Source: Nitrososphaerota archaeon
GTDB taxonomy: Archaea > Thermoproteota > Nitrososphaeria > Nitrososphaerales > Nitrosopumilaceae
DNA length: 64,000 nucleotides
Direction: 5' to 3'
Assembly: GCA_016201435.1 (NCBI GenBank)
Contig: JACQCT010000014.1
Coordinates: 1-64,000, forward strand
The translations under genes were made by a program, and so were the position numbers. The notes under the pieces are model-generated. The model worked only from the letters and a program-made list of their open reading frames with translations. It did no database searches and was not told the DNA's origin. This document shows, in pieces, positions 18,509-26,052 of the stretch (position 1 is its first letter; each line of letters opens with the position of its first letter).

Positions 18509-19560
18509 ATCAATTGACTCTCAGTATTACAAACTTCAAATTGTTTTTTTGTTTGACTATGATCAGCCAGATCAATACTTGGTGTCATTGGCAAGCTGAT
18601 TTTCATTGAAGTTCCTTTTCCAACCTCACTTTCTGCCCAGATCTTTCCACCATGCTGTTCTATTATGACTTTGCATATATACAAGCCCAACCCACTGCTG
18701 CTTCGCCCGCCATTGTTAGATGAATCTAGTTGACAGAAACGGTTGAACAAGTTACTGATTTTCTCTTTTGGAATTCCTATTCCGTTATCCACTATGGAAA
18801 GAGTCATGTTGTTATCTTGTAATTGACATTCCATTCGTATAACTCCCTCTTCAACTGGAACAAAATCTATTGCATTTTTAATTAGATTTGTTACTACCTG
18901 AATCATTCGTTGTTTATCCACGTTGATTTCTAGACCAGGAGTTGTCAGATCCTCGAAAATAACTCCGCGTCTGTTTGCAAGAGGCAAAACAGTCTCTATT
19001 GATTGCCGTACGATTTCGTTTACGTCAACAGACTCCAAATTAAGCTTTAGTTTATCTAAGTCGGCTTTGTGTAGATCGTGTATATCGGATATTAAATTCT
19101 GTAGGCTTTCGGTACTGGAGATTATTACTTTTAGCTTTTCTTTTTGTTTATCATTTAATTCACCAAACCTTTCTTGTATGAGCATTCTGGAATAAGACGC
19201 AATAGGTACAATAGGAGTTTTTAGGTCGTGTGTTACCATTGCAATAAACTCTGATTTTGCCTTGTCAATTTTTCTTAATTCTTCATTTTGTTTACAAATC
19301 ATAGTTTTTGCATGCTGTAATTTGTTAAAAATAAGTCTAACAACATATGTGAGTAAAATATGAACTATAACAATGAAAATGCCAATGCCCATAACTTTGT
19401 ATTTTACTGGAAGAAATGTATCATTTACGAGACTATCAATATTGATAAGATAAAACGAAAGCAGAATAATTATACTGCCGCCTAACATGACAATAAAGAA
19501 AATCAAATTAATCTTTTGGGATTGCAATTGGAGTAATGTGTCAATTATATGCAAAGTCAT
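18505..19560 (-). CDS. Two-TM sensor histidine kinase
   Basis: A 351-residue histidine kinase. Two membrane segments (about 18-39 and 55-76) with a short loop between them leave no room for a sizeable external sensor domain, so it may sense through a partner such as the neighbouring binding protein. HisKA phospho-acceptor His111 lies in THDLKTPI; the N-box NLIKNAIDFV, G1 DNGIGIP, and G2 SSGLGLYI are intact, so the enzyme should be active. It overlaps the next gene by 4 bases and follows the mini zinc protein after 1 base, within the same operon. It is the more likely direct partner of the two receiver proteins, though kinase-receiver pairing cannot be read from sequence. Confidence 0.9.
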   Translation of the reverse strand: MTLHIIDTLLQLQSQKINLIFFIVMLGGSIIILLSFYLINIDSLVNDTFLPVKYKVMGIGIFIVIVHILLTYVVRLIFNKLQHAKTMICKQNEELRKIDKAKSEFIAMVTHDLKTPIVPIASYSRMLIQERFGELNDKQKEKLKVIISSTESLQNLISDIHDLHKADLDKLKLNLESVDVNEIVRQSIETVLPLANRRGVIFEDLTTPGLEINVDKQRMIQVVTNLIKNAIDFVPVEEGVIRMECQLQDNNMTLSIVDNGIGIPKEKISNLFNRFCQLDSSNNGGRSSSGLGLYICKVIIEQHGGKIWAESEVGKGTSMKISLPMTPSIDLADHSQTKKQFEVCNTESQLI

Positions 19561-19561
19561 T

Positions 19562-19753
19562 TTATGTATCTCCTGAAATCCTTGAGCTTTTACTCAATCC
19601 ATTAAAACAATCTTTATGATACCATTTGTTACCATAAATTATATCGCCTTCTGATAACTGCAATTCCTTTTTGCAGTATTCACAGATTTGGATAAGATAG
19701 TTATGTGGTATGATTTGCTCTACATTATTTTCCATGCTCATCATTTCTGACAC
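19562..19753 (-). CDS. LIM-like mini zinc protein
   Basis: A 63-residue protein with C24-x2-C27 and H46-x2-C49 (CEYC ... WYHKDC), the pattern of the first half of a LIM domain, with WYH as in LIM zinc fingers. It probably binds one zinc and serves as a protein docking module. It overlaps the matrixin gene by 13 bases and precedes the kinase gene by 1 base, so it is an integral operon member. Three in-frame Met codons (positions 1, 4, 5, 7) leave the exact start open. No function can be assigned beyond a likely adaptor role. Confidence 0.7.
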   Translation of the reverse strand: MSEMMSMENNVEQIIPHNYLIQICEYCKKELQLSEGDIIYGNKWYHKDCFNGLSKSSRISGDT

Positions 19754-20691
19754 ACCACTTGGCTTGATTGTTTGCCATCATATAGTGCAGTTACCGCATC
19801 AATGTCACAACCAGAAATGTACGGATACTCTGTTTGTATAGTTGCATGCATTAGATCTTCTGGAGCTGATGAATGTGCAAGACCCATAGCGTGCCCAAAC
19901 TCGTGTCTCATAATGGAACCAATCTGGTTTGCAGAAAGCTGGTCTGCACTGTATATTGTTATTGTGGTCTTGAGTATTTCATGTCCATCTGCAGTTGATT
20001 TTGTATACCCTGATAGTCCATCTGGGTTTTCATTCCTGGTAAGCTTGATTATAATTTCACCTACACCCTTTGGCGAATCACTTACATCAAATTTTTCTGG
20101 AATGTAAAACTGTGTTGTCTGTGTAGATGCAGCCCCTAATGCTCCTGCCCACCCTTTGTAATATACTGATGATGTACCTGAAAGACCTTTGTGTAATAGC
20201 GAGTCATCAAGTGATACTGTTTCAGTAGATAGGATGGAGTTTTTTACTGCAAATATCATGTCTGGCGACAAACTGGCTTCATTTATAATATCAACATGCA
20301 GGGTTTGTCCAGTAACAAGGTGCCATGCAAGCCATGTGTTTACTGTATCACCTTGTAGGTTTTGTATGACATAGTTAGAGTTGTAGTTTGCAAGTTGATT
20401 TGGTATTGTGTTTGTGGGAACCTGATTCTCATGGTATGAATATGCTGCAAACAAAGTCAATCCTACAAACGCAACAATAAATATTGGAATGTATTTTCTT
20501 CTTGAACCATCCATTGTATGATTCTGCCTGATTTTGTGCTCAGTTTGTTGTGATAGTAATTTTTGTTCAATTAATTTAGCATTAAATGCGTTCGTATTCG
20601 GTATCTCTTGGTTTTGTCTTTTTAAAGTTGAGTTTATTTCTTTTAGGATAATTTTTTGCTGTTCTAGATCCGGGATTAGCTCTGCTTTCAT
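19741..20691 (-). CDS. Membrane-anchored matrixin (M10-like) metalloprotease
   Basis: A type II membrane protein of 316 residues. Residues 1-65 are cytoplasmic and coiled-coil-prone (QQKIILKEINSTLKRQ), TM at about 67-84, then an extracytoplasmic domain ending in the metzincin zinc motif HEFGHAMGLAH at 263-273 and the Met-turn Met280 in DLMHA. The active site Glu and three zinc His are intact, so it should be an active peptidase. The presence of a cytoplasmic N-terminal helix and its overlap (4 bases) with the receiver gene upstream suggest it is coupled to signalling, perhaps acting on a sensor or surface protein. Substrate unknown. Confidence 0.87.
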   Translation of the reverse strand: MKAELIPDLEQQKIILKEINSTLKRQNQEIPNTNAFNAKLIEQKLLSQQTEHKIRQNHTMDGSRRKYIPIFIVAFVGLTLFAAYSYHENQVPTNTIPNQLANYNSNYVIQNLQGDTVNTWLAWHLVTGQTLHVDIINEASLSPDMIFAVKNSILSTETVSLDDSLLHKGLSGTSSVYYKGWAGALGAASTQTTQFYIPEKFDVSDSPKGVGEIIIKLTRNENPDGLSGYTKSTADGHEILKTTITIYSADQLSANQIGSIMRHEFGHAMGLAHSSAPEDLMHATIQTEYPYISGCDIDAVTALYDGKQSSQVVCQK

Positions 20692-21176
20692 TTTTGAATC
20701 ACCGATGTTTTTTGAGACCCCACACTGAAAATCAATTCAGTAGATTGTACTAGAGATCCTAGTTGTTTTAGATTAGATTTATTATTTCTCTGTGAGTCAA
20801 TAATTTCTTTTACAGTATTTATTACTTTTTTTATATCAAATGGCTTGTAAATTATAGATGATGCGTGTAAACGTTCTAGAATCTCAGCTGTTTCTTTTGT
20901 AAGATCGGCTGTAACCATTATTACTATGGCATCAGGATTTATTTTCTTTATTTGTTCAAGGGCATAAATTCCGTCATAGGTGTCCATCATCACATCAAGA
21001 AAAACTACATCTGGCTTGAAGGTTGAATATAATTCTGCTACTTTTTCACCATTATGTGCTTTACCTACAACTCTAAATTGGTAAAGATCTAGATATTCGC
21101 AGAAGACGTCAAGCGTATCAATGTCGTCGTCAACAACTATTACAGTTATTGGTTCATTTTTGTTATTTATAATCAT
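20688..21176 (-). CDS. Receiver-domain response regulator with C-terminal tail
   Basis: A 162-residue CheY-like protein. The acidic cluster is VVDDDID, phospho-acceptor Asp61 in FLDVMM, signalling Thr89 in VTAD, and Lys111 in YKPF, so phosphorylation chemistry is intact. After the receiver (about residue 125) a 35-residue low-complexity tail follows (SQRNNKSNLKQLGS...), with no DNA-binding or enzymatic output domain. It starts at an ATG overlapping the stop of the preceding receiver gene by 1 base. Its output is probably by protein-protein contact. Confidence 0.9.
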   Translation of the reverse strand: MIINNKNEPITVIVVDDDIDTLDVFCEYLDLYQFRVVGKAHNGEKVAELYSTFKPDVVFLDVMMDTYDGIYALEQIKKINPDAIVIMVTADLTKETAEILERLHASSIIYKPFDIKKVINTVKEIIDSQRNNKSNLKQLGSLVQSTELIFSVGSQKTSVIQK

Positions 21177-21562
21177 TATTTTTTGCTTCCAATTATTTTC
21201 AGATTATTTAACTCAAACGGCTTGTAGATAATTTCTGACGCACCTAGCTCAACAAGTTGGTTTTCTCTCTCTTCAGTTTGATCAGCTGTTATTATTATTA
21301 TGCTAGCACGAGGACTAATCTGTTTGATCTTTTCAAGCGCATAGATACCGTCGTAATCTGGCATCATTACATCCAAAAAGACAACACCAGGTCTGAATCT
21401 AAGATACATATCTACGGCATCCTTACCATTGTAGCCTTTGCCTAAAACATGGATATTCATTAGTTCAAGGTATTCGCAGATGACATCTACTGCATCATGA
21501 TCATCATCTATGACTATTGCGGTTGTTGGTTCTACCTCATTTTTATTGTCTGAGATTGTCAA
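21176..21562 (-). CDS. Receiver-only response regulator, first gene of the operon
   Basis: A 128-residue stand-alone receiver with acid pocket VIDDDHD, phospho-acceptor Asp64 in FLDVMMPDYDG, Thr92 in ITADQ, and Lys114 in IIYKPF. It is a close paralogue of the next gene (shared EYLEL, YNGKDAV/HNGEKVA, DGIYALE, IYKPF), consistent with a tandem duplication followed by loss or gain of the C-terminal tail. The TTG start lies about 24 bases downstream of a TATA box, so the transcript is probably leaderless and this is the operon's first cistron. Confidence 0.9.
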   Translation of the reverse strand: MTISDNKNEVEPTTAIVIDDDHDAVDVICEYLELMNIHVLGKGYNGKDAVDMYLRFRPGVVFLDVMMPDYDGIYALEKIKQISPRASIIIITADQTEERENQLVELGASEIIYKPFELNNLKIIGSKK

Positions 21563-21580
21563 TAGAGATTAATTGAATTT

Positions 21581-21590
21581 TTTATATAAA
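21581..21590 (-). promoter_or_regulatory. TATA box of the signalling operon
   Basis: The sequence tttatataaa reads as a near-symmetric TATA element centred about 24 bases upstream of the TTG start at 21562. That distance fits archaeal transcription beginning at or next to the start codon (leaderless mRNA). Confidence 0.6.
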
Positions 21591-21626
21591 ATATTCGTGC
21601 ACTTGAATGAGTAACAAGATGTGTAT

Positions 21627-21642
21627 CATGGTACTCACCATG
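21627..21642. repeat. Perfect 6-bp inverted repeat upstream of the signalling operon
   Basis: CATGGT-ACTC-ACCATG at 21627-21642 is a perfect short hairpin or dimeric binding site. It lies about 40 bases upstream of the operon TATA box on the minus strand, a position suited to an activator. Could also be chance. Confidence 0.35.
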
Positions 21643-21780
21643 CAATCTTTAGAGCCGTGGTGCAACAGGCGTGATTTTTAAGCCCATTACAAAAACATGT
21701 AGATTTTACAGTCTATTTTGAAATATCTGCATTAAATTATTGAAAAACAGTATTTATTATATAAAATAAAACAAAATATT

Positions 21781-21800
21781 AATTGTAATTAATTGTAATT
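21781..21800. repeat. Tandem 10-bp repeat before a winged-helix gene
   Basis: AATTGTAATT occurs twice head-to-tail at 21781-21790 and 21791-21800, followed by further TAATT sequence. The 10-base period puts both copies on the same face of the helix. It lies 25-44 bases before the ATG of the winged-helix gene at 21825 and may be an autoregulatory site or a simple AT-rich promoter. Confidence 0.4.
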
Positions 21801-21824
21801 AAAAATAATTACATACACACTTAC

Positions 21825-22148
21825 ATGATATATTACACGATAGAAAAGAAGGTGGCTGTCCATTCACGTAGAAACAAACTAGAGATCTATTACGCTATTA
21901 TGACATCTATTCAGTCTGAAGCTAGATATGGCAAAATCAGACCTACTAGAATACAATTTCTCAGTAACATGTCATATGATAAGATTAACAAATATTTTGA
22001 TGAGCTTGAGAACAGTAAAATGATCAGAAAAAAACCACTTGTGCTAACAGACAAAGGCAAAGAGTTTCTAGTCGATTATGAGAAGATACATGATTTCATG
22101 ATAAAACTCGGTCTCAAATATGTTGACGATTTTGAAGTCAGGTTATAA
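21825..22148 (+). CDS. Small winged-helix DNA-binding protein
   Basis: A 107-residue winged helix-turn-helix protein. Residues 15-95 carry KLEIYYAIMTSIQSEA, the recognition-helix region RIQFLSNMSYDKINKYFDELENSKMI, and the wing RKKPLVLTDKGKEFL, a pattern shared with ArnR1-like archaeal regulators. No ligand domain is attached. It starts at an ATG just after AT-rich tandem repeats that may be its own operator. It is divergent from the signalling operon (263 bases apart) and could be its regulator, which is inference from position. Confidence 0.75.
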   Translation: MIYYTIEKKVAVHSRRNKLEIYYAIMTSIQSEARYGKIRPTRIQFLSNMSYDKINKYFDELENSKMIRKKPLVLTDKGKEFLVDYEKIHDFMIKLGLKYVDDFEVRL

Positions 22149-22280
22149 CAAATCTTTTATCTGAAAATTTTTGTCTGTCATACATTTTTAACCTTGAATT
22201 TTTCAGAATAACATTCAATGATTTCAAATATCTTTTTTAGTATTTTTTCATATACTGCATATGTTCCATGCTCACAAAAA

Positions 22281-22553
22281 TCATATTTTTGATTCCAATA
22301 GAAATTTATATGCTGTTACTTTTTTATATTTTGTTATGGAATAGATAGGTTTTCCCAAAACACGAGCAAGCCTATACCTAGAAATTTTTCGTACTACTGC
22401 AAGTGTCACATAGACTTCGTTTTCTTTTTGTGTAAGGTAGTTTTGTATTCCCTTACGCATCTTATCGTAAAGTTCATTTTTGTATAATATTCCCACATAA
22501 CGTATAAGAGGATCAACTGAAAGGAGTTCGTCACAAATTTTTCTGTAGTGCAT
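22281..22553 (-). CDS. Small protein, DUF6659-like
   Basis: A 90-residue protein with SVDPLIRYVGILYKNELYDKM near the N-terminus and a C-terminal RYRLARVLGKPIYSITKYKKVTAY. The phrase IRYVG(I/L) followed by a glycine- or asparagine-led turn also opens the protein at 26754-27146 (VRYVGLINEYGR), which suggests that the two are paralogues. I recall these as members of a family (DUF6659) seen in ammonia-oxidising archaea; the function is unknown and the domain name needs a profile search. The N-terminal ATG is followed by no signal or membrane segment. Confidence 0.6.
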   Translation of the reverse strand: MHYRKICDELLSVDPLIRYVGILYKNELYDKMRKGIQNYLTQKENEVYVTLAVVRKISRYRLARVLGKPIYSITKYKKVTAYKFLLESKI

Positions 22554-22674
22554 TATTTGTCATTAGATAATTTTCTATCATATGTCTTCCATAATGAGAA
22601 AAAGAACAATCTAGTAGTTATTTGAGGCGTGATACATCAAAAACCTTCTTGTCATATGAATTAATTACAAAATT

Positions 22675-23892
22675 TTATGTCATTATCTTAAACTGAATTT
22701 TCTTTTCCTTTAGGTAGTTTATCAATTTCTCGGCATGTTTTTCATTCTCGGTTTCAAGACTCAAAGTTACACCTGCAGTGCCTGCTGGGATGCTTGTACT
22801 CAACCTGTCATGGACTACCTCAACTATATTCACACTTAGTGCAGAAATTACATCAACAACTTCTTTGAGTGCACCTGGTTTGTCTGTTAGTACTATGAAT
22901 ATTTTCACCATTCTTCCCATTTCTGTAAGACCCTTGGCTACAATCTGCCCAAGCAAATACATATCAACATTTCCACCCGAAAGTATTGGTACAACCTTCT
23001 TTCCTTTGGCAGGCTTTTTGTCAAGCAGATAGGCTAAGCTAACTGCACCAGCTGGTTCTACTACCATCTTTGTTCTTTCCATCAAAAGAAACATTGCCTT
23101 GACTATTTGAGAATCATCTACAAGAACAATGTCGTCAATTAGTTCATTTATTATCTTAAATGTAAACTCGCCAGGTTTTTTTACAGAGATGCCATCGGCT
23201 ATTGTCATTTGTCCTTTTACTGATTCAAGCTTGCCAGCATCAACAGATTTTTTCATTGCAGGAAATGCCGTAGACTGTACACCAATTACTTTGACTTTGG
23301 GTTTTTTTGTCTTGACTGCTTTTAAAACACCTGCTGCCAATCCTCCTCCACCTATAGGAAGATAGATCTCATCAACATCTGGCAATGATTCCAAAATCTC
23401 CAATCCAATCACTCCTTGTGCAGCTATAACTTTCTCATCATCAAATGCATGAATTATCTGAGCTCCTGTTTTTTGTGATAACTCTAATGCTTTGGACCAC
23501 GATTCATCATAGATGGTTCCACTGAGCACGACATTTGCGCCATATGATCTTGTTGCAGCAACTTTGGCAGGAGATGCAGTCACAGGCATTACTATAGTAC
23601 ATGGAATTTTTTCCAGTGCAGATGCAAATGCGACTCCTTGTGCATGATTTCCTGCAGATGCTGCAATTACTCCTTTTTTCTTTTCATCTTTTGACAAAGT
23701 AGCAATTTTTGCATATGCGCCTCTTACCTTAAATGAGCCAGTCTTTTGCAGGCATTCAGATTTGAGATAAACTTTCGAGCCTGTAATCTGGCTAAATGTT
23801 GCAGACATCTCCATTGGAGTTTTACGTATTACGCTACTCTGGATTTTTTGCGATTTTAGTATATCATCAAAAGTAAGATTCAACAAATTCAA
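22675..23892 (-). CDS. ilvA: Threonine ammonia-lyase with ACT domain
   Basis: PLP enzyme that deaminates threonine to 2-oxobutanoate, the first step towards isoleucine. The PLP Lys is K55 in TGSFKVRGAY, phosphate-binding glycines GGGGLAAG at 180-187, and SAGNHAQG near 78-85. A C-terminal ACT-type regulatory domain begins near residue 325 (KIFIVLTDKPGALKEVVDV). Length 405 matches the short catabolic/anabolic single-ACT form. It is monocistronic with a structured region 180-250 bases upstream. ilvD, the later branched-chain step, is at 52.7 kb. Confidence 0.93.
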   Translation of the reverse strand: MNLLNLTFDDILKSQKIQSSVIRKTPMEMSATFSQITGSKVYLKSECLQKTGSFKVRGAYAKIATLSKDEKKKGVIAASAGNHAQGVAFASALEKIPCTIVMPVTASPAKVAATRSYGANVVLSGTIYDESWSKALELSQKTGAQIIHAFDDEKVIAAQGVIGLEILESLPDVDEIYLPIGGGGLAAGVLKAVKTKKPKVKVIGVQSTAFPAMKKSVDAGKLESVKGQMTIADGISVKKPGEFTFKIINELIDDIVLVDDSQIVKAMFLLMERTKMVVEPAGAVSLAYLLDKKPAKGKKVVPILSGGNVDMYLLGQIVAKGLTEMGRMVKIFIVLTDKPGALKEVVDVISALSVNIVEVVHDRLSTSIPAGTAGVTLSLETENEKHAEKLINYLKEKKIQFKIMT

Positions 23893-24056
23893 CAGATCTC
23901 TTACTGTATATTTGGTTTCTTGCCAAACGTTGTTCGCTAAAAGGCGTATGTATTTTTGATTTTAATGAAAAATTGACATAAAAAATATACAAAGATGTCT
24001 TGTTTGAATAAAATTTACATCGATCTGGAAAAGGCTAAATACTATTTCGCAGAGAT

Positions 24057-24137
24057 CACAGATCTGTGTCAAGGGGCCGCATGGCATCAACTCCCCATAT
24101 GAAGATGCCTTGCATCCAGTTCCATAGACCCCTTGAC
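24057..24137 (-). ncRNA. Candidate structured RNA, long stem-loop with 3' ACA on the minus strand
   Basis: GTCAAGGGG (24068-24076) pairs perfectly with CCCCTTGAC (24129-24137). Inside, GCATGGCATC (24079-24088) pairs with GATGCCTTGC (24104-24113) with one mismatch and a 15-base loop, leaving 2 and 15 unpaired bases at the internal loop. On the minus strand the lower stem is followed directly by ACA and a perfect palindrome CACAGATCTGTG (24057-24068). A TATA-like TTTATAATTT lies just upstream on the minus strand. The architecture is reminiscent of an H/ACA guide RNA, but could be an ilvA leader. Strand and class are inference; the helix is seen directly. Confidence 0.5.
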
Positions 24138-24180
24138 TAAATTATAAAATTATAAAAAAGAACTAGAATATAAACAATTT

Positions 24181-25020
24181 TTAATTTTTTATTACATTAA
24201 AGACTTCATCCATTCTTTCCAACAATTTTTCTTTTATATTAGATGAAATTCTTGCCGGATCAAAATTTCCTTCTTTAGATTCTTTCTTCATATGTTCAAG
24301 ATCAAATTGACACAAGCATCCTTCTTCTGCTGCAATCATTTTCATTTCATCAATCATCACTGGAGTAGTATGATAAATCTCAATTAACATGTTATCAAGC
24401 TCGTTAAATAAATCCAAACGTCTTTTTGTCAGTTGGGCAAAGTTTTCATCCGTACTAGAATATACCTGTTCAATCATTTCTTTAGCAAGGTTGTCGTTTT
24501 GGAATAAGATTTCAAAGAGTTTCTGCTGATCTACCGTGTCATAACCTAATTCTTTTAATTTTTCTTGAATCAACTGATCTCCTTTTGGCGCAAGATCGGT
24601 TTCTAGTTTATTTATCTTGTCAGTTATATCTGCAAGTTCCTTTTGTACGTCAATGACTCTATGATTTAGTTTGTAAAATAATAATGCGTGATATTGCAGA
24701 GACATGTATCCTGAGAGAAGATAATTTCCTTCCCTTGCTTCAAATCTAATAAAGACACGCCTAAGGTCTTTTTCATTTGAGGTGGATATGTCTTGAGCCT
24801 TCCAATCGGATAATTTTTTTAATAATTTAGCATAAAATTGCCTAATTAATGCAGGATCAAACGTATGTTGTTCGGAAACAGTACCATCCCCTAGCATAAC
24901 TTTTACATCTGCATTTTTTGTCAGAGAAACCACACGTTCCAAAAATAACGACCTTATTTTCTGGCTTTTTTCAGTCATTGATTTAATAAACTCGTCTTGT
25001 GATTTTGCTGGAATTTGCAC
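24181..25020 (-). CDS. Hypothetical helical/coiled-coil protein, 279 residues
   Basis: Not recognised. A soluble, highly charged, mostly helical protein; residues 120-155 (HRVIDVQKELADITDKINKLETDL) form a clear coiled coil and another helical stretch follows near 195-225. A single EEGCLCQFDLEHM contains two Cys near 232-236. Start is GTG at 25020, preceded by an AGGA sequence and a TATA-like AAATTTAAG. No catalytic motif or membrane segment. It is divergent from the small zinc-ribbon gene at 25111. Confidence 0.65.
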   Translation of the reverse strand: MQIPAKSQDEFIKSMTEKSQKIRSLFLERVVSLTKNADVKVMLGDGTVSEQHTFDPALIRQFYAKLLKKLSDWKAQDISTSNEKDLRRVFIRFEAREGNYLLSGYMSLQYHALLFYKLNHRVIDVQKELADITDKINKLETDLAPKGDQLIQEKLKELGYDTVDQQKLFEILFQNDNLAKEMIEQVYSSTDENFAQLTKRRLDLFNELDNMLIEIYHTTPVMIDEMKMIAAEEGCLCQFDLEHMKKESKEGNFDPARISSNIKEKLLERMDEVFNVIKN

Positions 25021-25110
25021 AGTTTTTCCTTTCTACCCTCACTTAAATTTGATATGAAGAAAATTGCGTTTCTTTTTATACCAAATAGTATAAAATTCAC
25101 ATATCAAACT

Positions 25111-25242
25111 ATGCCTAAGGCGTCCTTTAAGAAGATAATTTGTTGGAATTGTAATGTAGAGATTGTTCAGTATTTCGATATCAAATACAAAGGTCATCGT
25201 GGTCAATGCCCAGTTTGTGGAGTGAATTTTCCCCTTGAATAA
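25111..25242 (+). CDS. Zinc-ribbon mini-protein, 43 residues
   Basis: Starts at the ATG at 25111 (a longer frame upstream would add a non-conserved hydrophobic leader). CWNC near residues 11-14 and CPVCG near 34-38 give a C-x2-C...C-x2-C zinc ribbon around a YFDIKYKGHRG core. The ATG lies about 30 bases after a TATA-like TTTTTATA (25073-25080), consistent with a leaderless transcript. The cyclase-like gene follows after 15 bases on the same strand, so they are probably co-transcribed. Confidence 0.7.
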   Translation: MPKASFKKIICWNCNVEIVQYFDIKYKGHRGQCPVCGVNFPLE

Positions 25243-25257
25243 AAGAGGCAGCCTGTC

Positions 25258-26052
25258 TTGAGCAAAGATCCTCCTGTAGAAAGCACAGAGCCAGTATCTA
25301 CTAACGACATAATAGATATGATGTTAGGTGGAGGCAAATCAAACGCATTAGATACCGAATCACTAATCAAGGAAACCCAAAAAAGAGTCTGGAGTTCCCT
25401 TAAGAAAGGTTACGAGTACGATTATACCGTAGACGAGTCGGATAAATTTTTGCGATCGCATGTAGATATGAAATTACACATGATCGTAATTTTTGTTGAT
25501 TTGGTTGGATCTACAGAGATGACGTTACAATTACCTACAGAAAAATTGGCAATTATCCTAAGTTCATTTTCTCAAGAGATGAGATATGTTATCAAACATC
25601 ACGAAGGATATGTTTTAAAATATGTCGGAGATGCTGTAATAGGATATTTTGTAGCAGAGAACAGCCCGCTTTTAATAGCTGATAATGCGGTCAACTGTGC
25701 GAGAACTATGATTGATGTAATAGAAAGAGGAATAAATCCAATTCTTAGTGAATATGACTATCCAGAGCTTCGTGTGAAAATCGGAATGGATTTTGGAGAA
25801 AACACCATAGTAAGATATGGATCAGATCAGAACAGATCACATGTAGACATACTTGGTCCTGCAATGAGTATAGCCGCAAAGATAACAGCTCTTGCCAGAC
25901 CAAATCAGATCTTAATTGGAGAAGATATTTATGAAAAATTACATCCATCGTTAAAACAATCATTCAAAGAAGTGGAGTGGCATGGCTCTCAGTGGAACTA
26001 TCACAATAGAGAAACTGGAAAACTTTATCGTGTTTATGCACTAATTGATTAA
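25258..26052 (+). CDS. Class III nucleotidyl cyclase domain protein with degenerate catalytic residues
   Basis: A 264-residue protein with a C-terminal class III adenylate/guanylate cyclase homology domain (about 72-230). The two metal-binding aspartates are present: Asp81 in FVDLVGST and Asp125 in KYVGDAVIG. However, where active enzymes carry Asn...Arg in GxAVNxAAR, this protein reads GPAMSIAAKI: Ser204 replaces the transition-state Asn and Lys208 the Arg. It may therefore be a weak or inactive cyclase, a pseudoenzyme, or use different chemistry. Start is TTG. The N-terminal 70 residues are low-complexity and polar. It is downstream of a zinc-ribbon gene in a likely operon. Confidence 0.82.
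   Translation: MSKDPPVESTEPVSTNDIIDMMLGGGKSNALDTESLIKETQKRVWSSLKKGYEYDYTVDESDKFLRSHVDMKLHMIVIFVDLVGSTEMTLQLPTEKLAIILSSFSQEMRYVIKHHEGYVLKYVGDAVIGYFVAENSPLLIADNAVNCARTMIDVIERGINPILSEYDYPELRVKIGMDFGENTIVRYGSDQNRSHVDILGPAMSIAAKITALARPNQILIGEDIYEKLHPSLKQSFKEVEWHGSQWNYHNRETGKLYRVYALID

Noticed and set aside
21607-21681. 24-codon frame upstream of the signalling operon
   Set aside because: No domain, no conserved features; it spans the hairpin palindrome and is likely chance.
25015-25110. Upstream extension of the zinc-ribbon gene
   Set aside because: The extra 32 residues are hydrophobic and cover the promoter TATA element; the ATG at 25111 fits leaderless spacing.
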